Assembly (NCBI RefSeq): GCF_015471405.1
Contig: NZ_BLVZ01000005.1
Location: forward strand, 124,001-188,000
DNA length: 64,000 nt
Origin: Pseudomonas cichorii
GTDB lineage: Bacteria > Pseudomonadota > Gammaproteobacteria > Pseudomonadales > Pseudomonadaceae
Reading direction: 5' to 3'
Shown: positions 1-8,200 of the stretch, one piece after another
Position numbering within the stretch: position 1 is the stretch's first letter
How the letters are laid out: each line of letters starts with the position of its first letter
Position numbers and translations under genes: made by a program
Notes under the pieces: generated by a model
Told to the model about the DNA's origin: nothing
Database searches by the model: none
Seen by the model: the letters and a program-made list of their open reading frames with translations, nothing else

Positions 1-1
1 C

Positions 2-163
2 AGGCGGGTACCCGCAAAGAGTGAGCTCTGGGAAGACGATGATCTGGGCCTTGAGGTCATCGCGGGCCTTGCGAGAGGCCTCGATAACCTTCTCAACGTT
101 GCCGAACACATCCCCAACACGGATGTTCAGCTGGGCCATTACCACTCTCAAACGCTGCTCCAT
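2..163 (-). CDS. Glutamine-dependent NAD+ synthetase, N-terminal part (truncated by window edge)
   Basis: Only the first 54 codons are inside the window. They read MEQRLRVVMAQLNIRVGD..., then IVFPELTLCGYPP. This is the start of a nitrilase-fold amidohydrolase: the MAQLN..VGD..GN pattern and the FPEL..GYPP block (catalytic Glu46) are typical of the glutaminase domain at the N-terminus of the long (about 540 aa) NAD+ synthetases. Such enzymes amidate deamido-NAD with glutamine rather than free ammonia. The ATG at 163 has a clear GGAGG four bases upstream. It diverges from a truncated ammonia-dependent nadE, which strengthens the NAD assignment. Another carbon-nitrogen hydrolase cannot be excluded because the synthetase domain lies outside the window. 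Confidence 0.72.
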   Translation of the reverse strand, partial: MEQRLRVVMAQLNIRVGDVFGNVEKVIEASRKARDDLKAQIIVFPELTLCGYPP

Positions 164-552
164 GGATCCTCCAGATTTGCCTAATTAGGGATCTGCAAGA
201 TGCAGCGCTACTGCGGTTGGGGTGCCGGCTTGGTGCCAGTCAACGGGTCAGTCCGCTCTGGTCATTAGGATCAGGGACAGGGAGCTTGGGACTGCAGAAG
301 TATGCAGGCGCTCGGAGCTGACGGGATACCTGTACCTGCCAATAGCAGCATCTTGCGATATCAAATCATTATGCCCTAACCACCCAAAACTCATGTGCCA
401 AATTTGAAGAGTGCTTCCCGTAGGCTCCCTAGTTGCTACACAAAAAATTCTTGTTTTTTTTCAGTGTGCAGGATTACAGTTTGCACATGGGTCGCCACAT
501 GAATCTGCCGCTTAATTTGTTCTGTAGTGTGCAGTTTTCCGGGGGGAGGAAC
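164..552. other. Non-native junction segment with no recognised gene
   Basis: This stretch separates the divergent NAD-synthetase start from the nadE remnant. It is visibly richer in A+T runs than the flanking genes (for example 441-462) and no reading frame in it resembles a known protein. Its right part carries three copies of TGTGCA/TGCACA (465-470, 482-487, 528-533), and AGTGTGCAG occurs twice in direct orientation at 463-471 and 526-534. Homology to nadE begins abruptly at the GTG at 553, so the boundary between acquired and native DNA lies at about 535-553. It must also contain the promoter of the leftward gene, but I see no convincing -35/-10 pair. Confidence 0.6.
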
Positions 553-861
553 GTGATGGGCTTCTTCACCAAGTTCGGTGACGGTGCCTGCGACCTGGCT
601 CCTCTCAGCGGCCTGGTAAAGAATCAGGTGCGCGCCATCGCCCGCCATTTCGGCGCGCCGGAATCATTGGTCGAGAAAGTACCGACAGCGGATCTGGAAG
701 ACCTGGTTCCCGGTAAACCGGACGAAGCGTCCCATGGCGTGACCTATGCAGAAATCGACGCCTTCCTGCATGGCCAGCCGGTACGCGAAGAAGCGTTCAG
801 GATCATTTGCGACACCTATGCCAAGACCCAGCACAAGCGTGAATTGCCTTACGCGCCTTAA
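553..861 (+). pseudogene. nadE: 3' remnant of ammonia-dependent NAD+ synthetase nadE
   Basis: The 101 residues from [10 protein letters not shown] to the stop match the C-terminal third of the Pseudomonas ammonia-dependent NadE (about 275 aa). They include the [10 protein letters not shown] and [16 protein letters not shown] blocks and the QHKREL end. The first ~170 residues, with the ATP pyrophosphatase P-loop (SGGVDS) and most of the NAD/ATP site, are absent. The upstream sequence is unrelated, so this is a deletion or insertion break rather than a frameshift. A G-rich Shine-Dalgarno-like stretch (541-549) precedes GTG553/ATG556, so a fragment could be translated, but it could not be a synthetase. 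Position next to azu agrees with the usual nadE-azu order. Confidence 0.88.
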
Positions 862-916
862 GTAGGACCGGATTTATCCGGGAAGGCGGTGGAACTGACG
901 ATATGGGCACCTGCAC

Positions 917-957
917 TTCGCGAATGAATTCGCTCCTACGGGGAATTCATTCGCGAA
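917..957. repeat. REP-type palindrome between nadE remnant and azu
   Basis: TTCGCGAATGAATTC (917-931) is followed after 11 bases by its perfect inverted copy (943-957). It belongs to the same family as the repeats at 8745, 19181, 58806 and 62613, although the second arm lacks the usual GTAGGAGC edge. It lies between two convergent 3' ends and can fold into a strong hairpin, so it could serve as a bidirectional terminator or mRNA stabiliser. Confidence 0.9.
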
Positions 958-966
958 AGCATCAAC

Positions 967-1413
967 TTACTTCAGCGTAACCGTGCCTTTCATCATGCTG
1001 ATGTGGCCCGGGAAGGTGCAGAAGAACTGGTACTGGCCAGCCGGATCCAGCTTCGACACATCAAAGGTCACAGAATCGGTTTCCCCGGCACCAATCAACT
1101 TGGTGTGAGCGATCACACGAGGGTCGCCTTCCTTCAGGTATCCCTTGTCGATACCAACGCTCAGGCCATCAGTGGCGATAGCCTGCGAATCAGCCGTTTT
1201 GCTCAATACCCAGTTATGGCCCATCACGTTCTTCGGCAGACTGCCGGAGTGAGTGAGGTTGACGGTGAACGTCTTGCAGCTCTTGTCGATCTCGATGGCT
1301 TTGGTGTTGAACATCATCTGATCGGTCGAATCGACGGTGGTGGAGCATTCGGCAGCCAACAACTGACCACTGGCCAACGTCAACAGAGAGATAGCTACAA
1401 GCTTGCGGATCAT
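967..1413 (-). CDS. azu: Azurin, periplasmic blue copper protein
   Basis: Small soluble electron carrier of the periplasm linked to denitrification and redox stress. The product is 148 aa: a 20-residue Sec signal ([10 protein letters not shown]...QLLA) followed by the mature start AECSTTVD and a 128-residue cupredoxin domain. All type 1 copper ligands are visible: His in GHNWVL, and Cys, His and Met in [12 protein letters not shown]. The first Cys pair (mature Cys3 and Cys26) is also present. The ATG at 1413 is preferred over an upstream in-frame start because it begins the signal peptide and has GGAG six bases upstream. A likely ANR/FNR box lies at 1481-1494. Confidence 0.97.
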   Translation of the reverse strand: MIRKLVAISLLTLASGQLLAAECSTTVDSTDQMMFNTKAIEIDKSCKTFTVNLTHSGSLPKNVMGHNWVLSKTADSQAIATDGLSVGIDKGYLKEGDPRVIAHTKLIGAGETDSVTFDVSKLDPAGQYQFFCTFPGHISMMKGTVTLK

Positions 1414-1480
1414 ATGAATCTCCAAGGCAGGGTGCTTCATTAATGTGATGAGAGACTGCCCCATTCAGGGCCAGGTTCCA

Positions 1481-1494
1481 ATGACCTGCGTCAA
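1481..1494 (-). promoter_or_regulatory. Probable ANR/FNR box upstream of azu
   Basis: On the minus strand this reads TTGAC-GCAG-GTCAT. It matches the FNR/ANR consensus TTGAY-N4-RTCAA at 9 of 10 defined positions. Its centre is about 74 bases upstream of the azurin ATG. ANR-dependent control of azurin is established in P. aeruginosa; here the box is read only from sequence and the transcription start is not identified. Confidence 0.55.
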
Positions 1495-1628
1495 CGTGAC
1501 TCTCAAGGAAGGCTTATCGATCAACGGTGCAGAATGATGCCGACTATCGCCATCATCGAAACAATCAAACAGCCAGTCAGCGCAGGCCACTCTACCATCG
1601 GCACATTGTTACCCACGGAGTGTTCATC

Positions 1629-1736
1629 ATGCAGCTCAATAGTCTGTTTCGCAGTTTGCTTGCTGCTTATGCCTGCGGCGCCAGCGCCAGTTGCCCACAC
1701 GATGCCTGCGATCAGGCGCGGCGCACTGCCCGATAA
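1629..1736 (+). CDS. Possible 35-aa Cys-containing small protein
   Basis: A short frame starting MQLNSLFRSLLAAYACG and containing the cluster CGASASCPHDAC (spacing C-x5-C-x4-C), ending in a basic tail. GGAG lies eight bases before the ATG. A perfect 9-bp stem (1719-1727 with 1740-1748, loop 12) straddles its stop codon and could be a 3' processing or termination structure, although it lacks a clean T-run. I do not recognise the family. The regular Cys spacing, Shine-Dalgarno and 3' hairpin make it more than random, but a chance frame remains quite possible. It sits alone in the 335-base gap between azurin and the small transglutaminase gene, where I see nothing else. Confidence 0.35.
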   Translation: MQLNSLFRSLLAAYACGASASCPHDACDQARRTAR

Positions 1737-1799
1737 TCGAGTGCGCCGCTTAATGAACGATTCATGGGCTTGAGGAATTAATGATCACGCTCGAATGAG

Positions 1800-2693
1800 C
1801 TATTCGCCGAGGGGCATCACCGTCACCCGTACTTCGGGATCATGACTGCCGCCGCCCAGAATCACGCCGCGCAAAGGAGAGACATCGGAGAAATCACGCC
1901 CCCATGCCAGGCTGATGTGCTCCAGCGCCGGTTGAATGTTGTTGGTCGGATCGAAATCGACCCAGCCCGATGCCGGGCAAAACACTGAAACCCAGGCATG
2001 GGAAGCGTCAGCCCCGATAAGCCGTGGCTGGCCGGGCGGCGGCTGGGTCAGCAGGTAACCGCTGACATAACGTGCCGCCAGACCGCGAGAACGCAGGCAC
2101 GCCAGCATCAGATGGGCAAAGTCCTGACAAACCCCGCGACGCCTTTCCAGCACCTCCACCAGCGGTGTCGCCACTTGCGTGGCTTCGCCATCGAAGGTGA
2201 ACTCCTCGAAGATCTTCTCCATCAAGGCCTGCACGCACAACAGCAACGGGCGCCCCGGCGCAAAGCACTCCTGCGAGAACTCGGCAAACGAACGCTTGAG
2301 ATGCACATAGGGCGACTCGAAACGATACCGACAGGCGTCAAGAATATCGGCAGTCATCGATTGTGCGCTGTAGGTCAGAGCACTGCGCGTCACTTCCCAC
2401 TCAGGTGAAAGATTGAAGTCCAGTTGTGGCCGCTCCAGCACTTCCACCCGCAACCGGGCATTGACCTGCAATTCGTCATGGGGGCGCTCGAAAGCCAGAC
2501 GGGTCAATGGATTGCCGAAGACATCCAGCTCATCGCGGCGCGTCGTGGGCGTCGGCAGAATCTCCAGATGCTGCTCGGTGCAACGCTGCCAAGGGCTGCT
2601 GCGCGGCCACAGATGCGCCAGCTGCTGCGCCAGGGAAACCGGGCTGTCGTACTTGTAATGGGTGTCGTGGAGAATCTGGTAATGGGCACTCAT
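1800..2693 (-). CDS. Transglutaminase-like cysteine protease family protein (small)
   Basis: 297 aa: an N-terminal bacterial transglutaminase-like beta domain (about 1-100, starting HYQILHDTHYKY) followed by a papain-fold transglutaminase core. The catalytic triad is intact: Cys189 in RRGVCQDF, His232 in ADASHAW, Asp248 in FDPTN. Such proteins act as peptidases or amidohydrolases; the substrate is unknown. It is last in a three-gene leftward cluster. Its ATG overlaps the stop of the ATP-grasp/alpha-E gene as TGATG, which implies translational coupling. No signal peptide is seen, so it is probably cytoplasmic. The third member of this cluster type elsewhere is often the Anbu peptidase, not found here. 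Confidence 0.9.
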   Translation of the reverse strand: MSAHYQILHDTHYKYDSPVSLAQQLAHLWPRSSPWQRCTEQHLEILPTPTTRRDELDVFGNPLTRLAFERPHDELQVNARLRVEVLERPQLDFNLSPEWEVTRSALTYSAQSMTADILDACRYRFESPYVHLKRSFAEFSQECFAPGRPLLLCVQALMEKIFEEFTFDGEATQVATPLVEVLERRRGVCQDFAHLMLACLRSRGLAARYVSGYLLTQPPPGQPRLIGADASHAWVSVFCPASGWVDFDPTNNIQPALEHISLAWGRDFSDVSPLRGVILGGGSHDPEVRVTVMPLGE

Positions 2694-5212
2694 CAAACGG
2701 ATACCGTACGTTGGCTGACATCATCGACATGGGCGAAGTGGCGCAGAGCAAGGCGGTCGGAAACCTGCCCGCTGGTATCGCCAATGTTTTGCAGCAGATC
2801 AGCCAGCCCTTCCAGCACAGCCTTGAGGCTGCTTTCACCAAACAATGGATTTTCCAGGCTGCCAAGATCGAAGTTGGACAGACGCTGAATCAGGACTGCG
2901 AGGCTTCTGTCGCACGGCGCACCGAAATCGTCATTCAAGCGCCGTAACGAACGCTCCACCTGTTTCAGCTGGAACAGCACGGCATGAGGGTTCTGCTCGT
3001 CGAGCAGCAACAGGTCCAGCACAGGAATCAGATGCGGCACGGCCATGTAACGTGAACGGTAGGTAATGCTGCTGTTACCCAGCTCCAGCAACCAGTCCAG
3101 CCCCGAGTGATCGGAAACCGCCGCCGCACGCAGGAAAGCGGCCAGGCTGGAACTGAGAAACTTCAGACGCTCGATGCGTCGCCCGATCATCAGGAAGCTC
3201 CAGCCTTCGTCACGGGTCATGTCATCCAGCGCAAACCCGGACAAGGCAGCCAGAGACATCACCAGACGATTGAGGAAATCCAGAAGCTCACCGAAATCCG
3301 GCTCCTTGGTTTCCAGGCTCGCGGCTTCGCGCTGCAACTCCACCAGCGCCTGCCAGTTTTCACGGGAAAGCTTGCCCCGCACCTGGGACGCGGCCCACTG
3401 CATGCGTTGCAGGTTGGAGCGCAGGCTGAACACCCAGTCATCCCCCAGCAAGGCCGTGAGCAGCCGCTCAGGCAACTCTTCGTCCTCCTCGGCTTCAGGC
3501 AACAGGTTCAGGCTTTCGGCAAGCTCGACGGAGGCCTGCAAGGCCAATGGATCATCGCCGTCGATATAGCGTGTCAGCATGATCCGCAATAAACGGGCGC
3601 TGTCATCGCAGCGCTCGCAATAACGACCGAACCAGAACAGGTTTTCCACAACTCGCGACGGCAGATACGGGTCGCGACGAATCAGGTCATAGACACCCAG
3701 CGGTCGCTGCCCCTTCCACGGCTCTCCCAGATGAGAATAGTGCTCGCCCAACACCCAGGTGTCCTTGCTCGCGCCACCGCGCTGCATGGCAATCACATCC
3801 GCATCGGCCTCGGCGGCAACGCGGGTCAAACCACCCGGCAGCACGCGATAACCATCCATCCCCGCCACCGCATACACCCGCATGCCAATGGCACGCGGTT
3901 GCAGGCCCTGACCATCGGATTGCAGGACCGGCGCATGGGACAGTTGCGCCAGTTCCTGTGCGACATAAGCGTAAGGCCGGGCCTGCATGCGTGCAGCCAG
4001 TGCCTGACGCTGCTCTTCGTTCAGATCGCGACCGAAGACCGGAGCGAATCGTTGCGAGGGGAACGCAGGCTTGATCAACAGTTCCGGAAGTTTCTCCAGC
4101 GCCTGAGCCAGCACCGGAGGCTCACCGCACCACCATGTAGCGACCGATGGCAGGATCAGGTCCTCGCCAAACAGGAACTGACTGATTTTAGGCAGGAAGC
4201 CCAGCAAGCCCGGTGATTCCAGAACCCCGCTGCCCAAAGCATTGGCCACCAGCACATTGCCCTGGCGTACCGCTTCCAGCAGACCAGGCACACCGAGCGC
4301 GGAATCTGTGCGCAACTCCAGCGGATCGCAGAAGTCATCGTCCAGGCGACGCATGATCGCGTGAACCCGGCGCAGGCCGCTGAGGGTCTTCAGATAGACC
4401 GTGGCATCACGCACGGTCAGGTCGCTGCCCTCGACCAGTGGATAACCCAGTTGGCGAGCCAGATACAAATGCTCGAAATAGCTTTCATTGAAGCGACCTG
4501 GCGTCAGGAGCACCACCAGCGGCGCTTCGTTGCTGGTGGGTGCCTGACGGGCCAGAGTCTGTTGCAAGGCACCAAAGAACCCCGACAAATGCCTGACTTG
4601 CAGGTCCCGGTAAGCCTCCGGCAGCGCCCGAGCGACGATCTGCCGGTTCTCCAGAGCATAACCGGCCCCCGAAGGCGCCTGGGTCCGGTCAGCAGTCACC
4701 CACCAGCGCCCGTCCGGCGTACGCGCCAGATCGACGGCGTACATGTGCAGGAAAATATCTTCAGGCGGTTTGACGCCCTGGCATGGCCACAAAAAGTTGT
4801 TATGCCCGAACACCAGTTCGGCAGGCAGCAAGCCATTGGCAATCAAGGTCTGCGGACCATACAGGTCCGCGAGTACGGCATTGAGCAGGCGAGCGCGCTG
4901 GGCGATACCGGCAGAGACATGCTGCCATTCGTCCGCCGGGATGATGTGCGGCAGCAGATCCAGCTCCCACGGGCGGTCAGCTCCTTTGGGGTCGGCATAG
5001 ACGTTATAGGTCACGCCGTTTTCCTGGATCTGCCGGGTCAACAAGGCCTGACGCTGGATCATCTGTGCAGAGGTGCTGCGCTGCATGTATTCGTACAGGC
5101 GTTGCCAGTGCGGCCGAACAGCCCCACTGGCATCGAGCATCTCGTGATAGGTCCCCTCGGAAAGCGGGTAACGGTCAAGCAGGTCAGGCATGGAAGGCTC
5201 GGCAAACAGCAT
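2693..5212 (-). CDS. Circularly permuted ATP-grasp protein fused to alpha-E domain
   Basis: 839 aa. Residues about 10-500 are the circularly permuted ATP-grasp domain (DUF404/407 type), with GHNNFLWPCQG, LLTPGRFNES and IKPAFPSQRFAPVFG as family blocks. From about 515 (LPSRVVENLFWFGRYCER) to near the end is the helical alpha-E domain (DUF403). In many bacteria these are separate genes; here they are one polypeptide. ATP-grasp enzymes form amide bonds, and the group has been predicted to make or tag short peptides, but no reaction is proven. A second candidate start (MPDLLDRYPL, 5191) is about as likely as the ATG at 5212; neither has a strong Shine-Dalgarno. It lies between two transglutaminase genes read the same way. 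Confidence 0.9.
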   Translation of the reverse strand: MLFAEPSMPDLLDRYPLSEGTYHEMLDASGAVRPHWQRLYEYMQRSTSAQMIQRQALLTRQIQENGVTYNVYADPKGADRPWELDLLPHIIPADEWQHVSAGIAQRARLLNAVLADLYGPQTLIANGLLPAELVFGHNNFLWPCQGVKPPEDIFLHMYAVDLARTPDGRWWVTADRTQAPSGAGYALENRQIVARALPEAYRDLQVRHLSGFFGALQQTLARQAPTSNEAPLVVLLTPGRFNESYFEHLYLARQLGYPLVEGSDLTVRDATVYLKTLSGLRRVHAIMRRLDDDFCDPLELRTDSALGVPGLLEAVRQGNVLVANALGSGVLESPGLLGFLPKISQFLFGEDLILPSVATWWCGEPPVLAQALEKLPELLIKPAFPSQRFAPVFGRDLNEEQRQALAARMQARPYAYVAQELAQLSHAPVLQSDGQGLQPRAIGMRVYAVAGMDGYRVLPGGLTRVAAEADADVIAMQRGGASKDTWVLGEHYSHLGEPWKGQRPLGVYDLIRRDPYLPSRVVENLFWFGRYCERCDDSARLLRIMLTRYIDGDDPLALQASVELAESLNLLPEAEEDEELPERLLTALLGDDWVFSLRSNLQRMQWAASQVRGKLSRENWQALVELQREAASLETKEPDFGELLDFLNRLVMSLAALSGFALDDMTRDEGWSFLMIGRRIERLKFLSSSLAAFLRAAAVSDHSGLDWLLELGNSSITYRSRYMAVPHLIPVLDLLLLDEQNPHAVLFQLKQVERSLRRLNDDFGAPCDRSLAVLIQRLSNFDLGSLENPLFGESSLKAVLEGLADLLQNIGDTSGQVSDRLALRHFAHVDDVSQRTVSV

Positions 5213-5292
5213 AAGGGCTTCAGGTTAGCGCAGTCAGATGTCACACCGATGTGGACACGTCCGTGTGCATCCAACTGACTGAGCCGTTTTTA

Positions 5293-8200
5293 TTAATGCA
5301 GGCGCATATCCAGCGTCATCGGCAATTCATCGCTAATGTTGAGCGATGGAATCTCCAATTTGCCTGCGGTATGCCCCACACGGAAGAACCGTGAGAGGCG
5401 CCGGCTTTCCGCTTCGTTGGCGTTGACCGGCAATGTTTCATAGTTGCGGCCGCCCGGATGGGCGACATGATACTCGCAGCCGCCCAGCGAGCGCTGCATC
5501 CAGGTGTCCACCAGGTCGAAGACCAGAGGCGCATGAACGCCGATGGTCGGTTGCAGGCAATTGGCAGGCTGCCAGGCTCGATAACGCACGCCTGCGACGA
5601 ACTCCCCCACACGACCGGTGGGCTGCAAAGGCACGGCAATGCCGTTGCAGGTCAGCATGTAGCGCTGAGGCGGCAAACCATTGATCCGCACCTGCAGGCG
5701 CTCCAGAGAAGAGTCCACATAACGCACGGCACCGCCGCCCGAACCTTCTTCGCCCAGCACATGCCAGGGCTCCAGCGCCTGACGCAGCTCCAGCTCAATG
5801 CCGTTGACCGCGTAATCGCCCACTTTCGGGAAACGGAATTCCAGATGCGCGGCAAACCATTCGGCCCGCACTGGATAACCGGCGTCATTGAGCTCGGCAA
5901 TGACGTCCGCGAAGTCCTGCTCGATGAAATACGGCAGCATGAAACGGTCGTGCAGCTCAGTCCCCCAACGCGCCAGCTTCGCGGGTGCATAGGGCTCGCG
6001 CCAGAAACGGGCAACCAGCGCACGCAACAGCAATTGCTGGGCAAGGCTCATACGCGCATGGGGTGGCATTTCAAAGGCTCGCAGTTCCAGCAACCCGAGA
6101 CGCCCTGTCGCACCATCCGGCGAATACAGCTTGTCGATACAGAATTCAGCGCGATGGGTGTTGCCGGTCACATCGATCAGCAGGTTGCGCAACAGGCGGT
6201 CGATCAACCACGGAGCAACCTCCTCGCCCGGCTTGGGCATTTGTGCGAAGGCGACTTCCATTTCATAGAGCGAATCGTTGCGCGCCTCGTCAATCCGCGG
6301 CGCCTGAGACGTCGGGCCGACGAACAGGCCGGAAAACAGATACGACAGCGACGGATGGTTGTGCCAATAGCTGATCAGGCTGCGCAGCAGATCGGGGCGA
6401 CGCAGGAATGGCGAGTCCGCCGGAGTCGCACCACCGAGAACGAAGTGGTTACCACCGCCCGTGCCGGTATGGCGACCATCGATCATGAACTTCTCGGTGG
6501 TCAGGCGCGTCAGGCGCGCCTGCTCGTATAAGAACTCGGTGCGCTCCACCAGTTGATCCCAGGAAGAAGAAGGCTGCACGTTGACTTCAATCACGCCCGG
6601 ATCAGGCGTAATCCGGAAGTTGCTCAGGCGCGGGTCGCTCGGCGGCTCATAGCCCTCCAGCAGGACCGGGCATTGCAGCTCTTCGGCAGTGGCCTCGATC
6701 ACCGCAACCAACTCAAGATATTCCTCCAGCTTCTGCAGTGGCGGCATGAACAGATACAAGCGCCCACCACGCGCCTCGGCACACAAGGCCGTACGAGTCA
6801 GCCAGTCGGCGGACTGATCAATGACCGGTTGCGGCCGATCGGTGTCGACCGGGTCGTCGGAGTGCAGTTCTTCGCGCTCAGGCAGCTCGGGGAAATCCTG
6901 GTTGTGGTCGGTCGGATGAATGAACGGATACTCCGCCGCCTTGACCCATGGCTGCGAAGCCAGAGGCAATCGATAGCCGAGCGCGGAATCACCCGGCACC
7001 AGACGGCAGTGGGTATCGCGCAGATACCAGCGCCCGCTCTGCCAGCGATCCCCCGCAGCCGTGCGCGCCAGAGGCAGCACCTGGCCTATGACTTTATCCA
7101 GACCTTGCTCGAACACCTTGCGCAAGCGTGCCCGCTCAAGCTCGTCGCTCAGCCGGGAATCCTCGGCCGTGACGTTCACAGGCAAAGCGCCTTCGCGCCA
7201 CAGGTAATAGAGATTGTCTTCGTAGGCCGGGAAGACGAAGCGGGTCGGCAGTTTCAGGCGCTCGGCAACACTGCTCAGAAAACGTCCGGCCAGTTCGCCG
7301 GTCGCGCCGTAATCCCGGGTTTCATCGGCAATCAACGCATCGTTGTTCCAGACCGGCTTGCCGTCCTTGCGCCAGAAACTGTTGAGCGACCAGCGCGGCA
7401 GTTGCTCGCCGGGGTACCACTTGCCCTGCCCGAAATGAACAATGCCCTTGGGGGAGTAATGCCCACGCATGCGCTGAAACAGCTCGGCCGACAGCGCCCG
7501 CTTGTTCGGCCCGAGGGCGGCGGTATTCCACTCACTGCCATCACGATCATCGATAGAAACGAACGTGGGCTCGCCGCCCATGGTCAGGCGCACGTCATCG
7601 CGAACCAGATCAGCGTCGATCTGGTGCCCGAGGGCCTGAATCTCCTGCCACTGCTCTTCGGTGTAAGGTTTGGTGACGCGAGGCGCTTCCCAGATCCGCT
7701 CCACCGACATTTCATGGCTGAACTCGGTTTCGCAAGGCTCGACCAGACCACTGATCGGTGCAGCCGAAGAAGGCTCCGGGCTACAGGCCAGAGGAATATG
7801 ACCTTCCCCGGCAAACAGGCCGGACGTCGCATCCAGCCCGACCCAACCGGCGCCCGGCAGATAGACCTCGCACCAGGCATGCAGATCGGTGAAATCGACA
7901 TCCGTACCCGACGGCCCGTCCAGCGCCTCGACATCAGCCTTGAGCTGGATCAGATAACCCGACACAAAACGCGCTGCCATGCCCAGATGACGCAGCAACT
8001 GCACCAGCAACCAGGCCGAATCGCGGCAGGAACCGGAAGCGTTTTCCAGAGTGAATTCAGGCGTCTGAACCCCAGGCTCCATACGGATCAGGTAATCGAT
8101 GTCCTGGCTCAGACGCTGGTTGAGCCCCACCAGAAAGTCGATGGCCGGTACAGGTTCACGGCTGATGCTTTCCAGATAGGCCGTAAACCGCGGTGTGAGC

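Noticed and set aside
222..407. 61-codon frame in the left junction segment
   Set aside because: No Shine-Dalgarno of note, no recognisable motif, and it lies in the expected promoter region of the leftward gene.
433..552. 41 extra codons fused in frame upstream of the nadE remnant
   Set aside because: The frame begins at a TTG without Shine-Dalgarno and crosses the recombination junction; no evidence that it is translated as a fusion.
5255..5266. ACACGTCCGTGT palindrome between the large transglutaminase and ATP-grasp genes as an operator
   Set aside because: Short, inside a same-direction cluster, and without a nearby promoter or regulator gene to support it.
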